From contig JAJXWV010000047.1 of assembly GCA_021781455.1 (NCBI GenBank), positions 219,130 to 283,129 of the forward strand: 64,000 nt of DNA. Reading direction: 5' to 3'. Under the pieces are notes generated by a model. It did no database searches. It was not told the DNA's origin and saw only the letters and a list, made by a program, of their open reading frames with translations. This DNA comes from Acidobacteriota bacterium. GTDB taxonomy: Bacteria > Acidobacteriota > Thermoanaerobaculia > Gp7-AA8. This document shows positions 38,800-48,304 of the stretch, piece after piece. Positions within the stretch are counted from its first letter, which is position 1, and each line of letters starts with the position of its first letter. Both the position numbers and the translations under genes were made by a program.

Positions 38800-39957
38800 G
38801 TGAAGCCACGAACAACGCGCCAGATTCGCATCGGCAACATCGCCATTGGCGGCAGCAGTCCCATCGCCGTCCAGTCGATGGCCGCCACGCGAACGCAGGA
38901 CATCGCCGCCACGATCCGCCAGGTGGAGCTGCTCGAGGCTGCCGGTGCCGACGTCATCCGCATTGCCGTGGACAATCCGAAGGACGTCGCCGCCCTGGCG
39001 GAGATCCGCAAGGCCCGGCCGAACGCCAACCTCTCGATCGACCTGCAGGAGAACTACCGGCTGGCCGAAAAGGTCGCGCCGTACGTGCAGAAGCTCCGCT
39101 ACAACCCCGGTCACCTCTACCATCTCGAGCGCGAGAAGCCGATCCGGGAGAAAGTGGGCTGGCTGGTCGAAGTGGCGCGCGCACACGGCTGCGCGATGCG
39201 CATCGGGGTGAACGCCGGATCGGTCGACCCCGAGAAGCTTTCGAAATACGCGCACGGCGATTCCGTCACTCCGATGCTGGAGTCGGCTCTCGAGCACTGT
39301 GCGATGCTCGACGACCTCGGCTTCGACCAGTACTGTGTCTCGCTGAAGGATTCCGATCCGAACAAGGTCGTGGACGCCAATCTCCGCTTTGCCGCCGCCC
39401 GTCCCGATGTGCCGCTGCACCTCGGCGTGACCGAGGCCGGCATGCCGCCCGACGGGATCATCAAGACCCGCGTGGCGTTCGAGCAGCTCATCAGCCGCGG
39501 CATCGGCGACACCATCCGGGTCTCGCTCACGCTCCCCTTCGAACGCAAGGGCGACGAGATCACGGTCGGCCACCAGATCCTCGACGACATCGCCGCGGGC
39601 CGCTTCCGATCCGTGCCCCACTTCGAGCAGAAGGGGCTGAACATCATCAGCTGCCCGTCGTGCTCGCGCGTCGAGAACGAGGCCTTCATCGACCTCGCTC
39701 ACAACGTGAAGGAGATGACGGCGTATGCGAAACAGCACGACATCACCATCGCCGTGATGGGCTGCCGCGTGAACGGACCCGGTGAAACGGACGACGCCGA
39801 TCTGGGCATGTGGTGCGCCCCGAGCTTCGTCAACCTCAAGCGCGGCCCGAAGACGATCGGGCAGTTCACGTACGAGGAGATTCTCTCTCGCGTCCGCGTC
39901 GAGCTAGACCGGATCATCGGCGAGCGGGCACGTGACGCGCTAAAGGCCACGGTGTGA
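38800..39957 (+). CDS. ispG: (E)-4-hydroxy-3-methylbut-2-enyl-diphosphate synthase
   Basis: A 385-residue iron-sulfur enzyme of the MEP isoprenoid pathway, converting MEcPP to HMBPP. It begins [20 protein letters not shown] and has the TIM-barrel signature PVQSM-like motif and [10 protein letters not shown]. The three [4Fe-4S] cysteines are C285 and C288 (ISCPSCSR) and C322 ([10 protein letters not shown]), with the catalytic Glu in NGPGE. The 385-residue size fits the short bacterial form. The start is GTG 38800. The lspA gene begins inside its last codons (GTGTGA). Confidence 0.96.
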   Translation: MKPRTTRQIRIGNIAIGGSSPIAVQSMAATRTQDIAATIRQVELLEAAGADVIRIAVDNPKDVAALAEIRKARPNANLSIDLQENYRLAEKVAPYVQKLRYNPGHLYHLEREKPIREKVGWLVEVARAHGCAMRIGVNAGSVDPEKLSKYAHGDSVTPMLESALEHCAMLDDLGFDQYCVSLKDSDPNKVVDANLRFAAARPDVPLHLGVTEAGMPPDGIIKTRVAFEQLISRGIGDTIRVSLTLPFERKGDEITVGHQILDDIAAGRFRSVPHFEQKGLNIISCPSCSRVENEAFIDLAHNVKEMTAYAKQHDITIAVMGCRVNGPGETDDADLGMWCAPSFVNLKRGPKTIGQFTYEEILSRVRVELDRIIGERARDALKATV

Positions 39958-40442
39958 AGCGCGTTCACTACCTCTCCCTGTCGCTGCTGGTCATCCTCGC
40001 CGATGCGTTGACCAAGTGGGCCGTGGCCGCATCCATCGATCTGCACGAGGCCATTCCGGTCATCCCGAATCTCTTCCAGCTGGTCCACGTGCGCAACTCC
40101 GGCGCTGCCTTCGGCATCGGAGCCAACACCGACTCGCAGATCGTTCCCCTGCTCCTCAACGCAGGCGCGCTGGCCGTGTTTTTCGTGGTGGTGGTCTACG
40201 CGTTCCGGGCCGCGGTGACCGACCGGGTCCTGCAGGTCGGCCTGCACCTGATCCTCGGCGGCGCGATCGGGAATCTCATCGACCGCTTTCGCTTCGGCTA
40301 CGTGGTCGACTTCCTCGACTTCTCGCTGCGCGACCACCACTGGCCGGCGTTCAACGTCGCCGACTCCGCGATCTGCGTCGGCATCGTGCTGCTGTTCCTC
40401 GACATGAGGCGGAAGCCAGCCGCCGCGACCGATCCTGCGTAG
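39954..40442 (+). CDS. lspA: Lipoprotein signal peptidase (signal peptidase II)
   Basis: A 162-residue four-helix inner-membrane aspartyl protease that removes signal peptides from prolipoproteins. Catalytic aspartates are D110 ([11 protein letters not shown]) and D137 (FNVADSAI). The family [13 protein letters not shown] segment is present. The GTG start overlaps the ispG stop, so translation is probably coupled. Its targets in this window would include the tolC-like and adaptor lipoproteins and the lipoprotein at 50.3-51.0 kb. Confidence 0.95.
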   Translation: MKRVHYLSLSLLVILADALTKWAVAASIDLHEAIPVIPNLFQLVHVRNSGAAFGIGANTDSQIVPLLLNAGALAVFFVVVVYAFRAAVTDRVLQVGLHLILGGAIGNLIDRFRFGYVVDFLDFSLRDHHWPAFNVADSAICVGIVLLFLDMRRKPAAATDPA

Positions 40443-40447
40443 GACGG

Positions 40448-40518
40448 ACGATCCCATGGCACCGATGGGAGCATGATCATCGTCCCATTCGTCCCATAGG
40501 TCGCATTCGACCCATTCC
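40448..40518. repeat. GTCCCATTC period-9 repeat
   Basis: Tandem nonamers (GTCCCATTC, GTCCCATAG, GTCGCATTC, GACCCATTC) are preceded by inverse words (ACCGATGGGAGCATG). It resembles the period-9 repeat at 62363-62441. A TACCAT -10 box follows at 40522-40527. Confidence 0.75.
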
Positions 40519-40534
40519 GAATACCATTCTGGGC

Positions 40535-40975
40535 ATGACATGGCGGACTGCCGTTGCCGCTCTGGTTCTCCTCTGCCTTTTCGCGGGAGCCTTTCAGCGC
40601 GCCTACTGGACGATCTTCGGCGCTGACCGCGCCGCACTCCAGGCCTGGCTCACTGAGCGCCCGTATTCGAAAATGCCGGGCCTGAGGCAATTCATGACGG
40701 GCGTCCGCGACCACACGCGGGACGGCGACCGCATCGCAATCATCCTCCCCGCGCGCCGATGGGAAGGCGGCTACGCGTACGGGTTCATCCGCTCGACCTA
40801 TCTGCTGGCCGGGCGCCGGACGGTGCCGCTTCTCAACCAGGGCGACCAGCCGCTGCCGGCGAATCTCGAGCGCGCGACGCACCTCGCCGCGTGGGGAGTG
40901 GCCCTTCCGCCGATTCGCGGTTTCGAGCCGGCGTGGCGCTCGCCGGACGGCGTGCTCCTGCAAAGGCGACGATGA
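40535..40975 (+). CDS. Hypothetical membrane-anchored protein
   Basis: A 146-residue protein with one N-terminal membrane helix (AVAALVLLCLFAGAFQRAYW) and a periplasmic domain (RQFMTGVRDHTRDGDRIAII, GGYAYGFIRSTYLLAGRRTV). No family is recognised. It overlaps the next gene by ATGA, so the two are translationally coupled and probably function together, perhaps in membrane-linked sugar transfer. The start is ATG 40535 with TACCAT seven bases upstream. The long frame upstream is a shadow of lspA. Confidence 0.7.
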   Translation: MTWRTAVAALVLLCLFAGAFQRAYWTIFGADRAALQAWLTERPYSKMPGLRQFMTGVRDHTRDGDRIAIILPARRWEGGYAYGFIRSTYLLAGRRTVPLLNQGDQPLPANLERATHLAAWGVALPPIRGFEPAWRSPDGVLLQRRR

Positions 40976-42354
40976 TCGAGACCCTTCTGTCCATCGCCGT
41001 GGCATTCGTCGCCGGCTGCGCCGCGGTATTCGGGTCCGGCGTGCGCCGGCCGCTCCTTCGCGCCATGGGCGAGGCGTGGCTCCTCGGCATCGCCCTCTGC
41101 GCCGGATCGCTCTTCGCGCTGGCGCTCGCCGGCATCGCGTGGTCGCTGGCCAGAGCGCTGATCGTCGTCGCCGTCGTCACAGCGGTGCTGATGATCGTGG
41201 GACTGAGGCGTCGAGCGACGGAAGAAAACGCCGCGAGCGACGCGGGTGACCGCAGAAGCTGGGTGAGCGCGATCTTCGACCTGCTGACGGCGGCGACCAT
41301 CGCCGGCTACGCGCTGCTGGCCACGGCCGGGCCGCTCGCGGAGATCGACTTCGTGGCCATGTGGGGACTGAAGGCGCGTGCGTTCTGGATCGCGCGAGGT
41401 CTGGACTGGTCGTTCCTCGAGAGCCCCTGGTACAACTGGATCCACGCCGACTATCCGCCGCTGCTGCCGCTGACATTCGACTGGACGACGCTTTTTCAGG
41501 GCCAGTGGGACGACCGGTGGCTCGGCGCCCTCTACCCCTGTTTTGCGCTGGCGGTGCTTCTCATCATTCGCTCGCTGCTCGAGGAGGAGCTCGGCTCGCC
41601 GGTTTATGCGGCCGCGGTGACGCTGGCCCTCGCGCCCGCGGCGGCGTCGCCGTGGATCGGGATCGCGGAAGGGCCGCTGCTCGCGTATGGAACCGCAGGC
41701 GTTCTTCTGCTGCGCCGGGCACTGCGCGATCAGATCGCAGATCGCAGATCGCAGATCGCAGGTTCGACCGGCGCTCTGAGCATCGAGTATGCCTCTCTGT
41801 TTCTCGGGTGCGCGGCAGCAACGAAGAACGAAGGGATGGCACTGCTCCTGGCTGCGGCGCTGGCGATGCTCGTGTCAACGCGAAATCGCGCCGCCGTGTG
41901 GCGGCTGTGGCCGGCGGTCGCGATCGCGGCGCCATGGCTGCTGGTCCGAGCGGTTTTTTCGTTCTCCACCGATCTCGCACGTGGCCAGCCTTGGCTGCGG
42001 GTCATCGAGAACGCGCGCCATCTGTCGGTGCTGATGCATGGAATCGCCGCGCAGACGAGCGGCCACTACCTCTTCTGGATCGGCGTCATCGCAGCCTTGG
42101 TCTTGTCGTTCCGTCGGGCCGTACACGAGGAGAGGCTCGTCCTCGTCACGGTCGGCTTGCTGTTGCTGTTCGACGTGATCGCTTCGCTCTCGACCGCGCA
42201 GGGCGTGGCCTGGCTGGTGCGCTGGTCGTGGGAGAGGCTGCTCGCGCAGGTCGCGTTGATGGCAGGGTTCACCGCCGCGGTGCTGATCGATGGAGTGCGG
42301 GCGTCCCGCCCGCAACCGCCGGACGTCTCGTCCGGCGGTCTTGCACCTCGTTGA
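40972..42354 (+). CDS. GT-C-like polytopic membrane protein with repeat-derived C-terminus
   Basis: A 460-residue membrane protein with about eleven hydrophobic segments, resembling GT39/ArnT-type (GT-C fold) glycosyltransferases that use polyprenyl-phosphate sugars. An acidic motif follows the early helices (AEIDFVAMWGLKARAFW), and there is a loop motif WIHADYPPLLPL and later AATKNEGMALLL. The donor and acceptor are unknown. Two repeat intrusions are visible. A GCAGATC heptad array encodes residues about 252-264 (DQIADRRSQIAG). The final about 20 residues (GVRASRPQPP..SSGGLAPR) are translation of the first unit of a GC-rich tandem array. The start ATG overlaps the preceding stop. Confidence 0.78.
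   Translation: MIETLLSIAVAFVAGCAAVFGSGVRRPLLRAMGEAWLLGIALCAGSLFALALAGIAWSLARALIVVAVVTAVLMIVGLRRRATEENAASDAGDRRSWVSAIFDLLTAATIAGYALLATAGPLAEIDFVAMWGLKARAFWIARGLDWSFLESPWYNWIHADYPPLLPLTFDWTTLFQGQWDDRWLGALYPCFALAVLLIIRSLLEEELGSPVYAAAVTLALAPAAASPWIGIAEGPLLAYGTAGVLLLRRALRDQIADRRSQIAGSTGALSIEYASLFLGCAAATKNEGMALLLAAALAMLVSTRNRAAVWRLWPAVAIAAPWLLVRAVFSFSTDLARGQPWLRVIENARHLSVLMHGIAAQTSGHYLFWIGVIAALVLSFRRAVHEERLVLVTVGLLLLFDVIASLSTAQGVAWLVRWSWERLLAQVALMAGFTAAVLIDGVRASRPQPPDVSSGGLAPR
41726..41762. repeat. GCAGATC heptad array within coding sequence
   Basis: Four to five tandem GCAGATC words lie in frame inside the GT-C-like gene, in a predicted loop. This is one of the few heptad arrays that interrupt a coding region. 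Confidence 0.85.
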
Positions 42355-42706
42355 ACAAACGGCCGGGCGGGACGCCCGGCCGGTGCGGGCGGGACGCCCG
42401 GCCGGTGCGGGCGGGACGCCCGCACTCCTCGGCGCGACGGTGCTGATCGACGGAGTGCGGGCGTCCCGCCCGCAACCGCCGGAGGTCTCCTCCGGCGGTC
42501 TCGCACCTCGTTGAACAAACGGCCGGGCGGGACGCCCGGCCGGTGCGGGCGGGACGCCCGCACTCCTCGGCGCGACGGTGCTGATCGACGGAGTGCGGGC
42601 GTCTCGCCCGCAACCGCCGGACGTCTCGTCCGGCGGTCTCGCACCTCGTTGAACAAACGGCCGGGCGGGACGCCCGGCCGGTGCGGGCGGGACGCCCGCA
42701 CTCCTA
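42281..42706. repeat. Three-copy hairpin-rich tandem array
   Basis: Units start at 42281, 42441 and 42579 (160, 138 and about 128 bases). Each carries the tail of the GT-C gene (TGCTGATCGA.GGAGTGCGG) and four hairpins with three-base loops: GCGGGCG-TCC-CGCCCGC, CCGCCGGACG-TCT-CGTCCGGCGG, GCCGGGCG-GGA-CGCCCGGC and GTGCGGGCG-GGA-CGCCCGCAC. Unit 2 has a paired change (CCGCCGGAGG-TCT-CCTCCGGCGG) that keeps the stem. The array runs from the GT-C stop region to the scoB stop codon (42704-42706). The 349-base convergent gap has no other content. Confidence 0.93.
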
Positions 42707-43360
42707 GACGGCGATCTCTTTCAGATCCTTCGCTACTTCGAGCCGCGGCTCTGTGAGCTCCTGAACCTGCTCCGGCGTCACGCCCGGTGCGACCTCGACC
42801 AGTTTCAGGCCTCTGCCGGTCACGTCGAGGACGCAGTAATCGGTGATGATCCTGTTCACGCATCCGACGCCGGTCAACGGCAGGCCGCACTTCTTCAGAA
42901 TCTTCTTCTCTCCCTTTTTCGTGACGTGCTCCATCGTCACGATGAGCCGCTTCGCGCCGGCGACGAGGTCCATGGCGCCGCCCATTCCCTTGACCATCGC
43001 GCCGGGGACCATCCAATTGGCGATGTCACCCTTCTCGGATACCTGCATGGCCCCGAGAATCGAGAGGTCGATTTTTCCGCCGCGAATCATGGCGAAGGAG
43101 TCGGCACTGGAGAAGAACGCGGCGCCGGGAATGATGGTGACGGTCTGTTTTCCGGCGTTGATCAGATCGGCATCGATCTCGGCTTCGGTCGGAAAGGGGC
43201 CGAGGCCGAGGATGCCGTTCTCGGATTGGAGAATGACCTCCATGCCGGGAGGGATGCAGTTGGCGACGAGCGTCGGCATGCCGATGCCCAGGTTGACGTA
43301 ATAGCCGTCGCGCAGCTCCTGCGAGGCGCGTCTGACGATCTGTTCTCGATTCAGTGGCAT
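42704..43360 (-). CDS. scoB: 3-oxoacid CoA-transferase subunit B
   Basis: A 218-residue beta subunit of succinyl-CoA:3-ketoacid (or acetoacetate) CoA-transferase, which moves CoA between succinate and acetoacetate. The catalytic glutamate is E47 in LQSENGILG. Other signatures are [16 protein letters not shown] and [16 protein letters not shown]. The start is ATG 43360 (MPLNREQIV); a longer frame upstream is not conserved-looking. The alpha subunit (46253-46948) is on the same strand 2.9 kb away, with two plus-strand membrane genes between them. Its stop codon TAG forms the edge of the tandem hairpin array. Confidence 0.93.
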   Translation of the reverse strand: MPLNREQIVRRASQELRDGYYVNLGIGMPTLVANCIPPGMEVILQSENGILGLGPFPTEAEIDADLINAGKQTVTIIPGAAFFSSADSFAMIRGGKIDLSILGAMQVSEKGDIANWMVPGAMVKGMGGAMDLVAGAKRLIVTMEHVTKKGEKKILKKCGLPLTGVGCVNRIITDYCVLDVTGRGLKLVEVAPGVTPEQVQELTEPRLEVAKDLKEIAV

Positions 43361-43418
43361 TGCTGTTCCCCGACGGCGAAAACTACCACAAGTGAAATGT
43401 GCGTGAGACAATCGCGGC

Positions 43419-45029
43419 GTGGGCGAGTTCCGCCGCGGCACACTTGCGGTCATGGCCGCTCACCTCTTCGCAGGCCTGCTATTCCTGGCGCCCGGTTACA
43501 TCCGCCCCGACTCGATCGCAACGTACCAATACGTGCGATCGGCCGTGTTCGACGGCGATTTCTCCTTCTTCAACGAGTGGTCGATGAGCGGCCTGGTGCG
43601 GGGCGGTGTGACGCTCTTTTCCGAAGTGACGCGAACCGGCGCCCTGTCGAATCACTGGTGGATCGGCACGTCGATTCTGACTGCGCCGTTCTACCTCGCC
43701 GCGCGCGCCGTCGACACCTTCGCCGGAGCCACGGCCGCGCCTGGATTCCTGGGACTCTACGGCGTGGTGCTGGCGTGGTGCTCGGTGCTGTTCGCCGCGA
43801 TCGCGATGGCGGTGGCATGGCGATTCGTCCGTGAATCAGTCGGCCCGGCGCGTGCTGCGTTCGTCGTCGCCGCGATCTCTCTCGGCACGCCGCTGTTCTT
43901 CTACACGTTCCGGCTGCCCCTCGGCACCCACGCCGCCGGCGCGATGTGCGTGGCCCTGATGATCGCCGCTCTTCGCATCGACGACGATCGAAGAGGCGGC
44001 CTCGCGGTGGGTCTTGCCGCAGGACTCGCGATCGCCACGCGGCTTCAGCATTTCGTGCTCATTCCGGCGCTCATCTATGCCGGGGTTTCAGCGAAAAGGC
44101 CGCGGAGCTGGTGGACCCGAGCCATCGGCGGCGGCGCGCTCCCCCTGATCGCGCAGGCCATCGCCTGGTGGTCGATCTACGGGACCCCGCTCGGACCGCT
44201 GACCGGCGGCGCGAACCTGCAGGGAACGACGTGGATGCCGTTCCAGCACATAGCCCTCGCCGAAGCTCTGCTGTCGAGCTATCACGGCCTTTTCTCGTGG
44301 TCTCCGCTGGCCGTTCTGAGCGTCGCGGGATGGTTCCTCGGCCTGAAGCGAGACCGCCGGCTGGCGTTGACGCTGCTGCTGATGTTCGCCGGCGAGTGGG
44401 TCGCGAACGGGACCTTCGACCGCTACTTCTGGGGTGGAACGTCGTTCGGCGCGCGGCGGTTCGTCGACCTGGCCGTGCCGTTTGCGATCGGACTGGCGTG
44501 GCTGGTGGCGGAATGGCGTGGTGCGATTGTCGTGGCGGTGCCGCTGGTCGCCTGGTCGATGGCGCTGATGATCGCCGCCAGCGACGGCGCGCTGTCACTG
44601 GCAAGATACGTCAGCGCGAGCGAGTTGTTCGAGGCCGCGAGAACCTTGCGTCCGTTTCCCCTCCACCTTCCCCCGCCCTCGCAAACGCTGATCGCCATCT
44701 GCGTCGTGGCCGTCGTCTGCGCAATCGTGGTTGCGATGCGGCGGCGAATCGTCGGCTTCGCGACCGCGTACAGCGTGATCGTCGTCTGCGCGGTCTTGGT
44801 CGTTGCCCTGCGCACGCCCGCGGCGGCGCGACGAGATGCGGTGCGCCTGCACATCGACATGCGAGCCTCGTCGCAGCTCGGTCCGCTCTACGACGAGCGC
44901 ACTCTGCTGGGCGATGAGATCGCGTGGGCGCGCGCCACCGGCCATCTCGACCGCGCTGCCTCGACCTCGCGCGAAGTGGCCGCAATCGATCGCCTGACTC
45001 GCGCGATCGAGCAGGGCGGCACTCGCTGA
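43419..45029 (+). CDS. Polytopic membrane protein, GT-C-like
   Basis: A 536-residue membrane protein with about eleven or twelve hydrophobic segments and the look of a GT-C-type glycosyltransferase or related lipid-linked sugar enzyme. A long first periplasmic loop follows helix 1 ([20 protein letters not shown]) with [11 protein letters not shown], and a second motif is [21 protein letters not shown] soluble tail of about 75 residues closes the protein. Activity is not provable from sequence. The start is GTG 43419, six bases after a GACAAT -10-like box, 58 bases from the divergent scoB gene. It is probably cotranscribed with the next gene, 16 bases downstream. Confidence 0.75.
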   Translation: MGEFRRGTLAVMAAHLFAGLLFLAPGYIRPDSIATYQYVRSAVFDGDFSFFNEWSMSGLVRGGVTLFSEVTRTGALSNHWWIGTSILTAPFYLAARAVDTFAGATAAPGFLGLYGVVLAWCSVLFAAIAMAVAWRFVRESVGPARAAFVVAAISLGTPLFFYTFRLPLGTHAAGAMCVALMIAALRIDDDRRGGLAVGLAAGLAIATRLQHFVLIPALIYAGVSAKRPRSWWTRAIGGGALPLIAQAIAWWSIYGTPLGPLTGGANLQGTTWMPFQHIALAEALLSSYHGLFSWSPLAVLSVAGWFLGLKRDRRLALTLLLMFAGEWVANGTFDRYFWGGTSFGARRFVDLAVPFAIGLAWLVAEWRGAIVVAVPLVAWSMALMIAASDGALSLARYVSASELFEAARTLRPFPLHLPPPSQTLIAICVVAVVCAIVVAMRRRIVGFATAYSVIVVCAVLVVALRTPAAARRDAVRLHIDMRASSQLGPLYDERTLLGDEIAWARATGHLDRAASTSREVAAIDRLTRAIEQGGTR

Positions 45030-45045
45030 TGACGGTCCGCCTTAT

Positions 45046-46266
45046 GTGAAAATGGCCGCAGTGAAGGATGACAGCACGAAGCTGACCGGCGCAGCCTTTG
45101 CGGTCTGCCTCCTCGCCGGCCTCATCGTCCGAGTGGCCCTGACGGCGACCTCGGTCGGCACGAACGACGTCGTATTCATGATCATGTGGGCGCGGCTGGC
45201 GAACGAGTTCGGCATCGCCCACGCCTACGCGCACAACGCCGTCCTCAATCACCCGCCGCTGTCGCTGCTGAGCTTTCACCTGATGGACCTGGCGGCGCGC
45301 CGCATCGGCATCGAGTACACCGACGTGATGCGCCTCGTGCAGATCGCCGCGGACGTCGTCACGACGGCGGCTCTCGCCAGGATCGCTCGGCTCAAGGGCT
45401 TCGACGCGCGCGCCGTTTCGTTGATGTTCTGGCTCTCGCCCGCGGCGATCGCAATCTCCGCCTTCCACTGCAACACCGACCCGACCATGGTGGCGCTCAC
45501 GACCGTCGCGGTGATGCTCGCCCTCGATGATCGCGCGACATGGAGCGGAGCCGCTCTCGCGCTCGCCACAGGCATCAAGATCCTGCCCCTGCTCGCCCTG
45601 CCGATCTTCTTCATCGTCCTGGCGCGCCGCCGCGCCGCATTCCTCGGCGCGTTCGCTGCCGTTGCGTTCGTGATCTTCGTACCGGCCCGCCTGATCGGCG
45701 GTCCGGCCGTCTGGCGCAATGTCTTCGCCTACAGCGGCTTTCCCGGAAAGTGGGGAATCACCGGCATCTTCTACAACGCCGGACTGCGGTTGGGCGCCGG
45801 ACGTCCGTTCGTGTTGCTCGCTTATGCCTACGCGGAGTACGGCAAATACGTTCTGGCCATTGCCCTGGTTGCACTCTTCGCGTGGTTATGGCGGTCGCGA
45901 TCGGATCGCGCAAACGCGCTGACCGCGGCGGTCCCGCTCGCATTCCTGCTCGCGATCTTTCTCGCCCCCGGCTTCGGCATTCAGTACCTCGTCTGGCCGC
46001 TGCCGTTGCTGCCGTTCCTGCTGCCGCGGAGCTGGGCGCTCGCGCTGAACGCCGCGTTCTCGGCATACGCGTTCCTCGCCTACACGATCTGGTCGCGTGG
46101 TTTTCCGTGGTGGTATGCCGATTCGGTGGCGCCGACTCCCGGCAAGATCTGGGTGACGATCGTCGGGATCCCGGTGTGGCTGTTGACCGGCGCGGCCATC
46201 GCGGTTGCCATCCGCAACCGGCGCCTTTGGACCGCGCCGCAGCCGGACGCGGTCACGCCTTCCTGA
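45046..46266 (+). CDS. GT-C-like mannosyltransferase-type membrane protein
   Basis: A 406-residue protein with about ten membrane segments. It resembles the GT87/DUF2029 and related polyprenyl-phosphate-mannose-dependent transferases. The first loop carries [20 protein letters not shown] and the motif [10 protein letters not shown], a spacing seen in GT-C enzymes after helix 1. Later there are [11 protein letters not shown] and [17 protein letters not shown]. The start is GTG 45046, with an in-frame ATG at 45052 as an equally good alternative. Its last 14 bases overlap the 3' end of scoA on the other strand. Substrate is unknown; envelope glycan or lipid decoration is inferred. Confidence 0.76.
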   Translation: MKMAAVKDDSTKLTGAAFAVCLLAGLIVRVALTATSVGTNDVVFMIMWARLANEFGIAHAYAHNAVLNHPPLSLLSFHLMDLAARRIGIEYTDVMRLVQIAADVVTTAALARIARLKGFDARAVSLMFWLSPAAIAISAFHCNTDPTMVALTTVAVMLALDDRATWSGAALALATGIKILPLLALPIFFIVLARRRAAFLGAFAAVAFVIFVPARLIGGPAVWRNVFAYSGFPGKWGITGIFYNAGLRLGAGRPFVLLAYAYAEYGKYVLAIALVALFAWLWRSRSDRANALTAAVPLAFLLAIFLAPGFGIQYLVWPLPLLPFLLPRSWALALNAAFSAYAFLAYTIWSRGFPWWYADSVAPTPGKIWVTIVGIPVWLLTGAAIAVAIRNRRLWTAPQPDAVTPS

Positions 46267-46948
46267 TGGTCCGCTGCTCGATCCGCTTCACGCGCGGCGC
46301 GACGACCAGACGATGCACGAACACTCCCGGCGTGTGGATGCAATCAGGATTGAGCTCGCCCGGCTCGACGAGATGTTCGACCTCGGCGATGCAAACCTTC
46401 CCCGCCGTGGCCGCCATCGGATTGAAGTTGCGCGCACTCTTGCGATAGACGAGATTGCCGAGGCGGTCGCCCTTCCAGGCCGCGACGAGTGAGAAGTCGC
46501 CGATGATCCCGCGCTCCATTACATACATCCGCCCGTCGAACTCGCGCGTCTCCTTCCCTTCCGCCACCACCGTGCCGTAGCCGGCCGGCGTGAAGAACGC
46601 CGGAATCCCGGCGCCTCCGGCGCGCATGCGCTCGGCCAGCGTTCCCTGCGGGCAGAACTCCACCTCCAGCTCGCTGGCCAGGAACTGCCGCTCGAACTCG
46701 GCGTTCTCGCCGACATAGGAGGAGACCATCTTCCTGACCTGCTTGCTCTGGAGGAGCTGCCCGAGGCCCCAGTCGTCGACGCCGGCATTGTTCGACACGC
46801 AGGTGAGGTTCTTCACGTTGCGCTTGACCAGGGCGTTGATGAGGTTCTCGGGGATGCCGCAGAGGCCGAAACCGCCGACGACGAGCATGGCGCCGTCGGA
46901 GATGTCTTTGACCGCCTCGTCAGCCGAAGCGACGACTTTGTTGATCAT
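46253..46948 (-). CDS. scoA: 3-oxoacid CoA-transferase subunit A
   Basis: A 231-residue alpha subunit of the CoA-transferase whose beta subunit is scoB. Family signatures: [20 protein letters not shown] near residue 20, [16 protein letters not shown], and [20 protein letters not shown]. Normally scoA and scoB are adjacent and coupled. Here they are split by two opposite-strand GT-C-like genes. The start is ATG 46948 with a TATCTT -10 box (46956-46961) seven bases upstream. Upstream in-frame sequence is translated heptad repeat and was rejected. Confidence 0.93.
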   Translation of the reverse strand: MINKVVASADEAVKDISDGAMLVVGGFGLCGIPENLINALVKRNVKNLTCVSNNAGVDDWGLGQLLQSKQVRKMVSSYVGENAEFERQFLASELEVEFCPQGTLAERMRAGGAGIPAFFTPAGYGTVVAEGKETREFDGRMYVMERGIIGDFSLVAAWKGDRLGNLVYRKSARNFNPMAATAGKVCIAEVEHLVEPGELNPDCIHTPGVFVHRLVVAPRVKRIEQRTIRKA

Positions 46949-46968
46949 GCGGCGGAAGATATCAAAAG

Positions 46969-47134
46969 AGTGCTGAGTACTGAGTGCTGAGTACTGAGTG
47001 CTGAGTACTGAGTGCTGAGTACTGAGTGCTGAGTACTGAGTGGCACGAGGCACGAGGAGGCTGTATGGGATTCTTTCGTGTCTCTGGGTCCCAGGTCGAT
47101 TTGACTCAGTACTCAGCACTCAGGACTCAGTACT
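46969..47134. repeat. CTGAGTA/CTGAGTG inverted repeat in a divergent gap
   Basis: The left arm has about ten CTGAGTG/CTGAGTA heptads (46969-47042) and the right arm ACTCAGTACTCAGC words (47104-47134). The loop of about 60 bases includes CACGAGG repeats. A TATCTT box toward scoA and a TACAAT box (47139-47144) toward mrp flank it. Confidence 0.93.
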
Positions 47135-47172
47135 TCGTTACAATGCGCCGTCTTTCCCGGAGGTCACCCGAA

Positions 47173-48297
47173 ATGGCAACACAGGAACAAGTTCTCGATG
47201 CGCTGAGGAAGGTCAAGTTTCCGGGGCTTTCTCGCGACATCGTTTCGTTCGGATTCGTGCAGGATGTGCGCGTCGAAGGCGGCGCGGTCTCATTCACGAT
47301 CCGCTTTCAGACTGAGAATCCAGCCGTGGGCGCAACGCTCGGTCGTGATGCCGAAGCGGCCGTCAAGGCCCTTCCCGACGTCACCAGCGTCCAGGTTCAG
47401 CTCGACGTCGCCCCGCGGCAGCAGATGCAGGCCGCTCCGGCGCACGGCGAGCAGGGCATCCTCGAAGGCGTCAAGTACAAGATCGCCGTCGCCAGCGGCA
47501 AGGGGGGCGTCGGCAAGTCGACGGTCTCCACGAATCTCGCCCTCGCCCTCCGTTCTCTCGGCTACACCGTCGGCCTTCTCGATGCCGACATCTACGGGCC
47601 TTCCCAGCAGATGATGCTCGGAATCGCAGGGCACCCGCAGATCGACGAAGTCGACGAGAAGATCATGCCGATGGAGAACCACGGCGTGAAGACGATGTCC
47701 CTCGGCCTCATCACCGACCCCGACACGCCCGTCATCTGGCGCGGTCCGATGGTCATGAAGGCGCTCGACCAGTTCCTCACCGACGTCAAATGGGGCGATC
47801 TCGATTTCATGATCATCGACCTCCCTCCCGGCACCGGCGACGCGCAGCTGACCATGACCCAGAAGGTCCCGCTCACCGGAGCAGTCGTCGTGACGACTCC
47901 TCAGGACGTGGCGCTCATCGATGCGCGCAAGGGCCTGGCGATGTTCCGCAAAGTCAACGTGCCGGTCCTTGGCATCATCGAGAACATGAGCTACTACATC
48001 TGCCGCCACTGCGGCGAGCGCGAGGAGATCTTCGGACACGGCGGCGGGCGCAAGACCGCGGACATGCTGAACGTGCCTTTCCTCGGCGAGGTGCCGCTCG
48101 ACCCGCGCGTCGTGGTGGGCGGCGATTCCGGCGAACCGATCGTGGTTCTCGAGCCAACTTCACCCGCAGCGCTGGCCTTCCAGGAGCTGGCGCGGCGGGT
48201 CGTCGACCAGGTCGAGAACGGCACCGAGGGACAGACGGGACGCCCTGACGGGCAGCAGCACCACCATCACCATCACGCACACGATCACACGCACTGA
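47173..48297 (+). CDS. mrp: Mrp/ApbC-type Fe-S cluster carrier ATPase, His-rich tail
   Basis: A 374-residue P-loop protein that binds and delivers iron-sulfur clusters. Residues 1-85 are a MIP18/DUF59-type domain (VLDALRKVKFPGLSRDIVSF). The deviant Walker A is GKGGVGKST near 109, followed by DADIYGPSQ, IDLPPGTGDAQLT and the cluster-binding pair CRHC (YYICRHCGEREEIFGHGGG). The C-terminus ends in a histidine-rich tail (HHHHHHAHDHTH), which may bind Ni, Zn or Fe. The start is ATG 47173 with GGAGGT eight bases upstream. Upstream in-frame sequence is repeat-derived. Likely clients in this window include IspG. Confidence 0.94.
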   Translation: MATQEQVLDALRKVKFPGLSRDIVSFGFVQDVRVEGGAVSFTIRFQTENPAVGATLGRDAEAAVKALPDVTSVQVQLDVAPRQQMQAAPAHGEQGILEGVKYKIAVASGKGGVGKSTVSTNLALALRSLGYTVGLLDADIYGPSQQMMLGIAGHPQIDEVDEKIMPMENHGVKTMSLGLITDPDTPVIWRGPMVMKALDQFLTDVKWGDLDFMIIDLPPGTGDAQLTMTQKVPLTGAVVVTTPQDVALIDARKGLAMFRKVNVPVLGIIENMSYYICRHCGEREEIFGHGGGRKTADMLNVPFLGEVPLDPRVVVGGDSGEPIVVLEPTSPAALAFQELARRVVDQVENGTEGQTGRPDGQQHHHHHHAHDHTH

Positions 48298-48304
48298 ACG
48301 CGTC

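Noticed and set aside
48259..48297. Histidine tail of Mrp as a vector or cloning artefact
   Set aside because: It is not a pure six-histidine tag: it continues into an irregular His/Asp pattern typical of natural metal-binding tails, and the flanking DNA is genomic.
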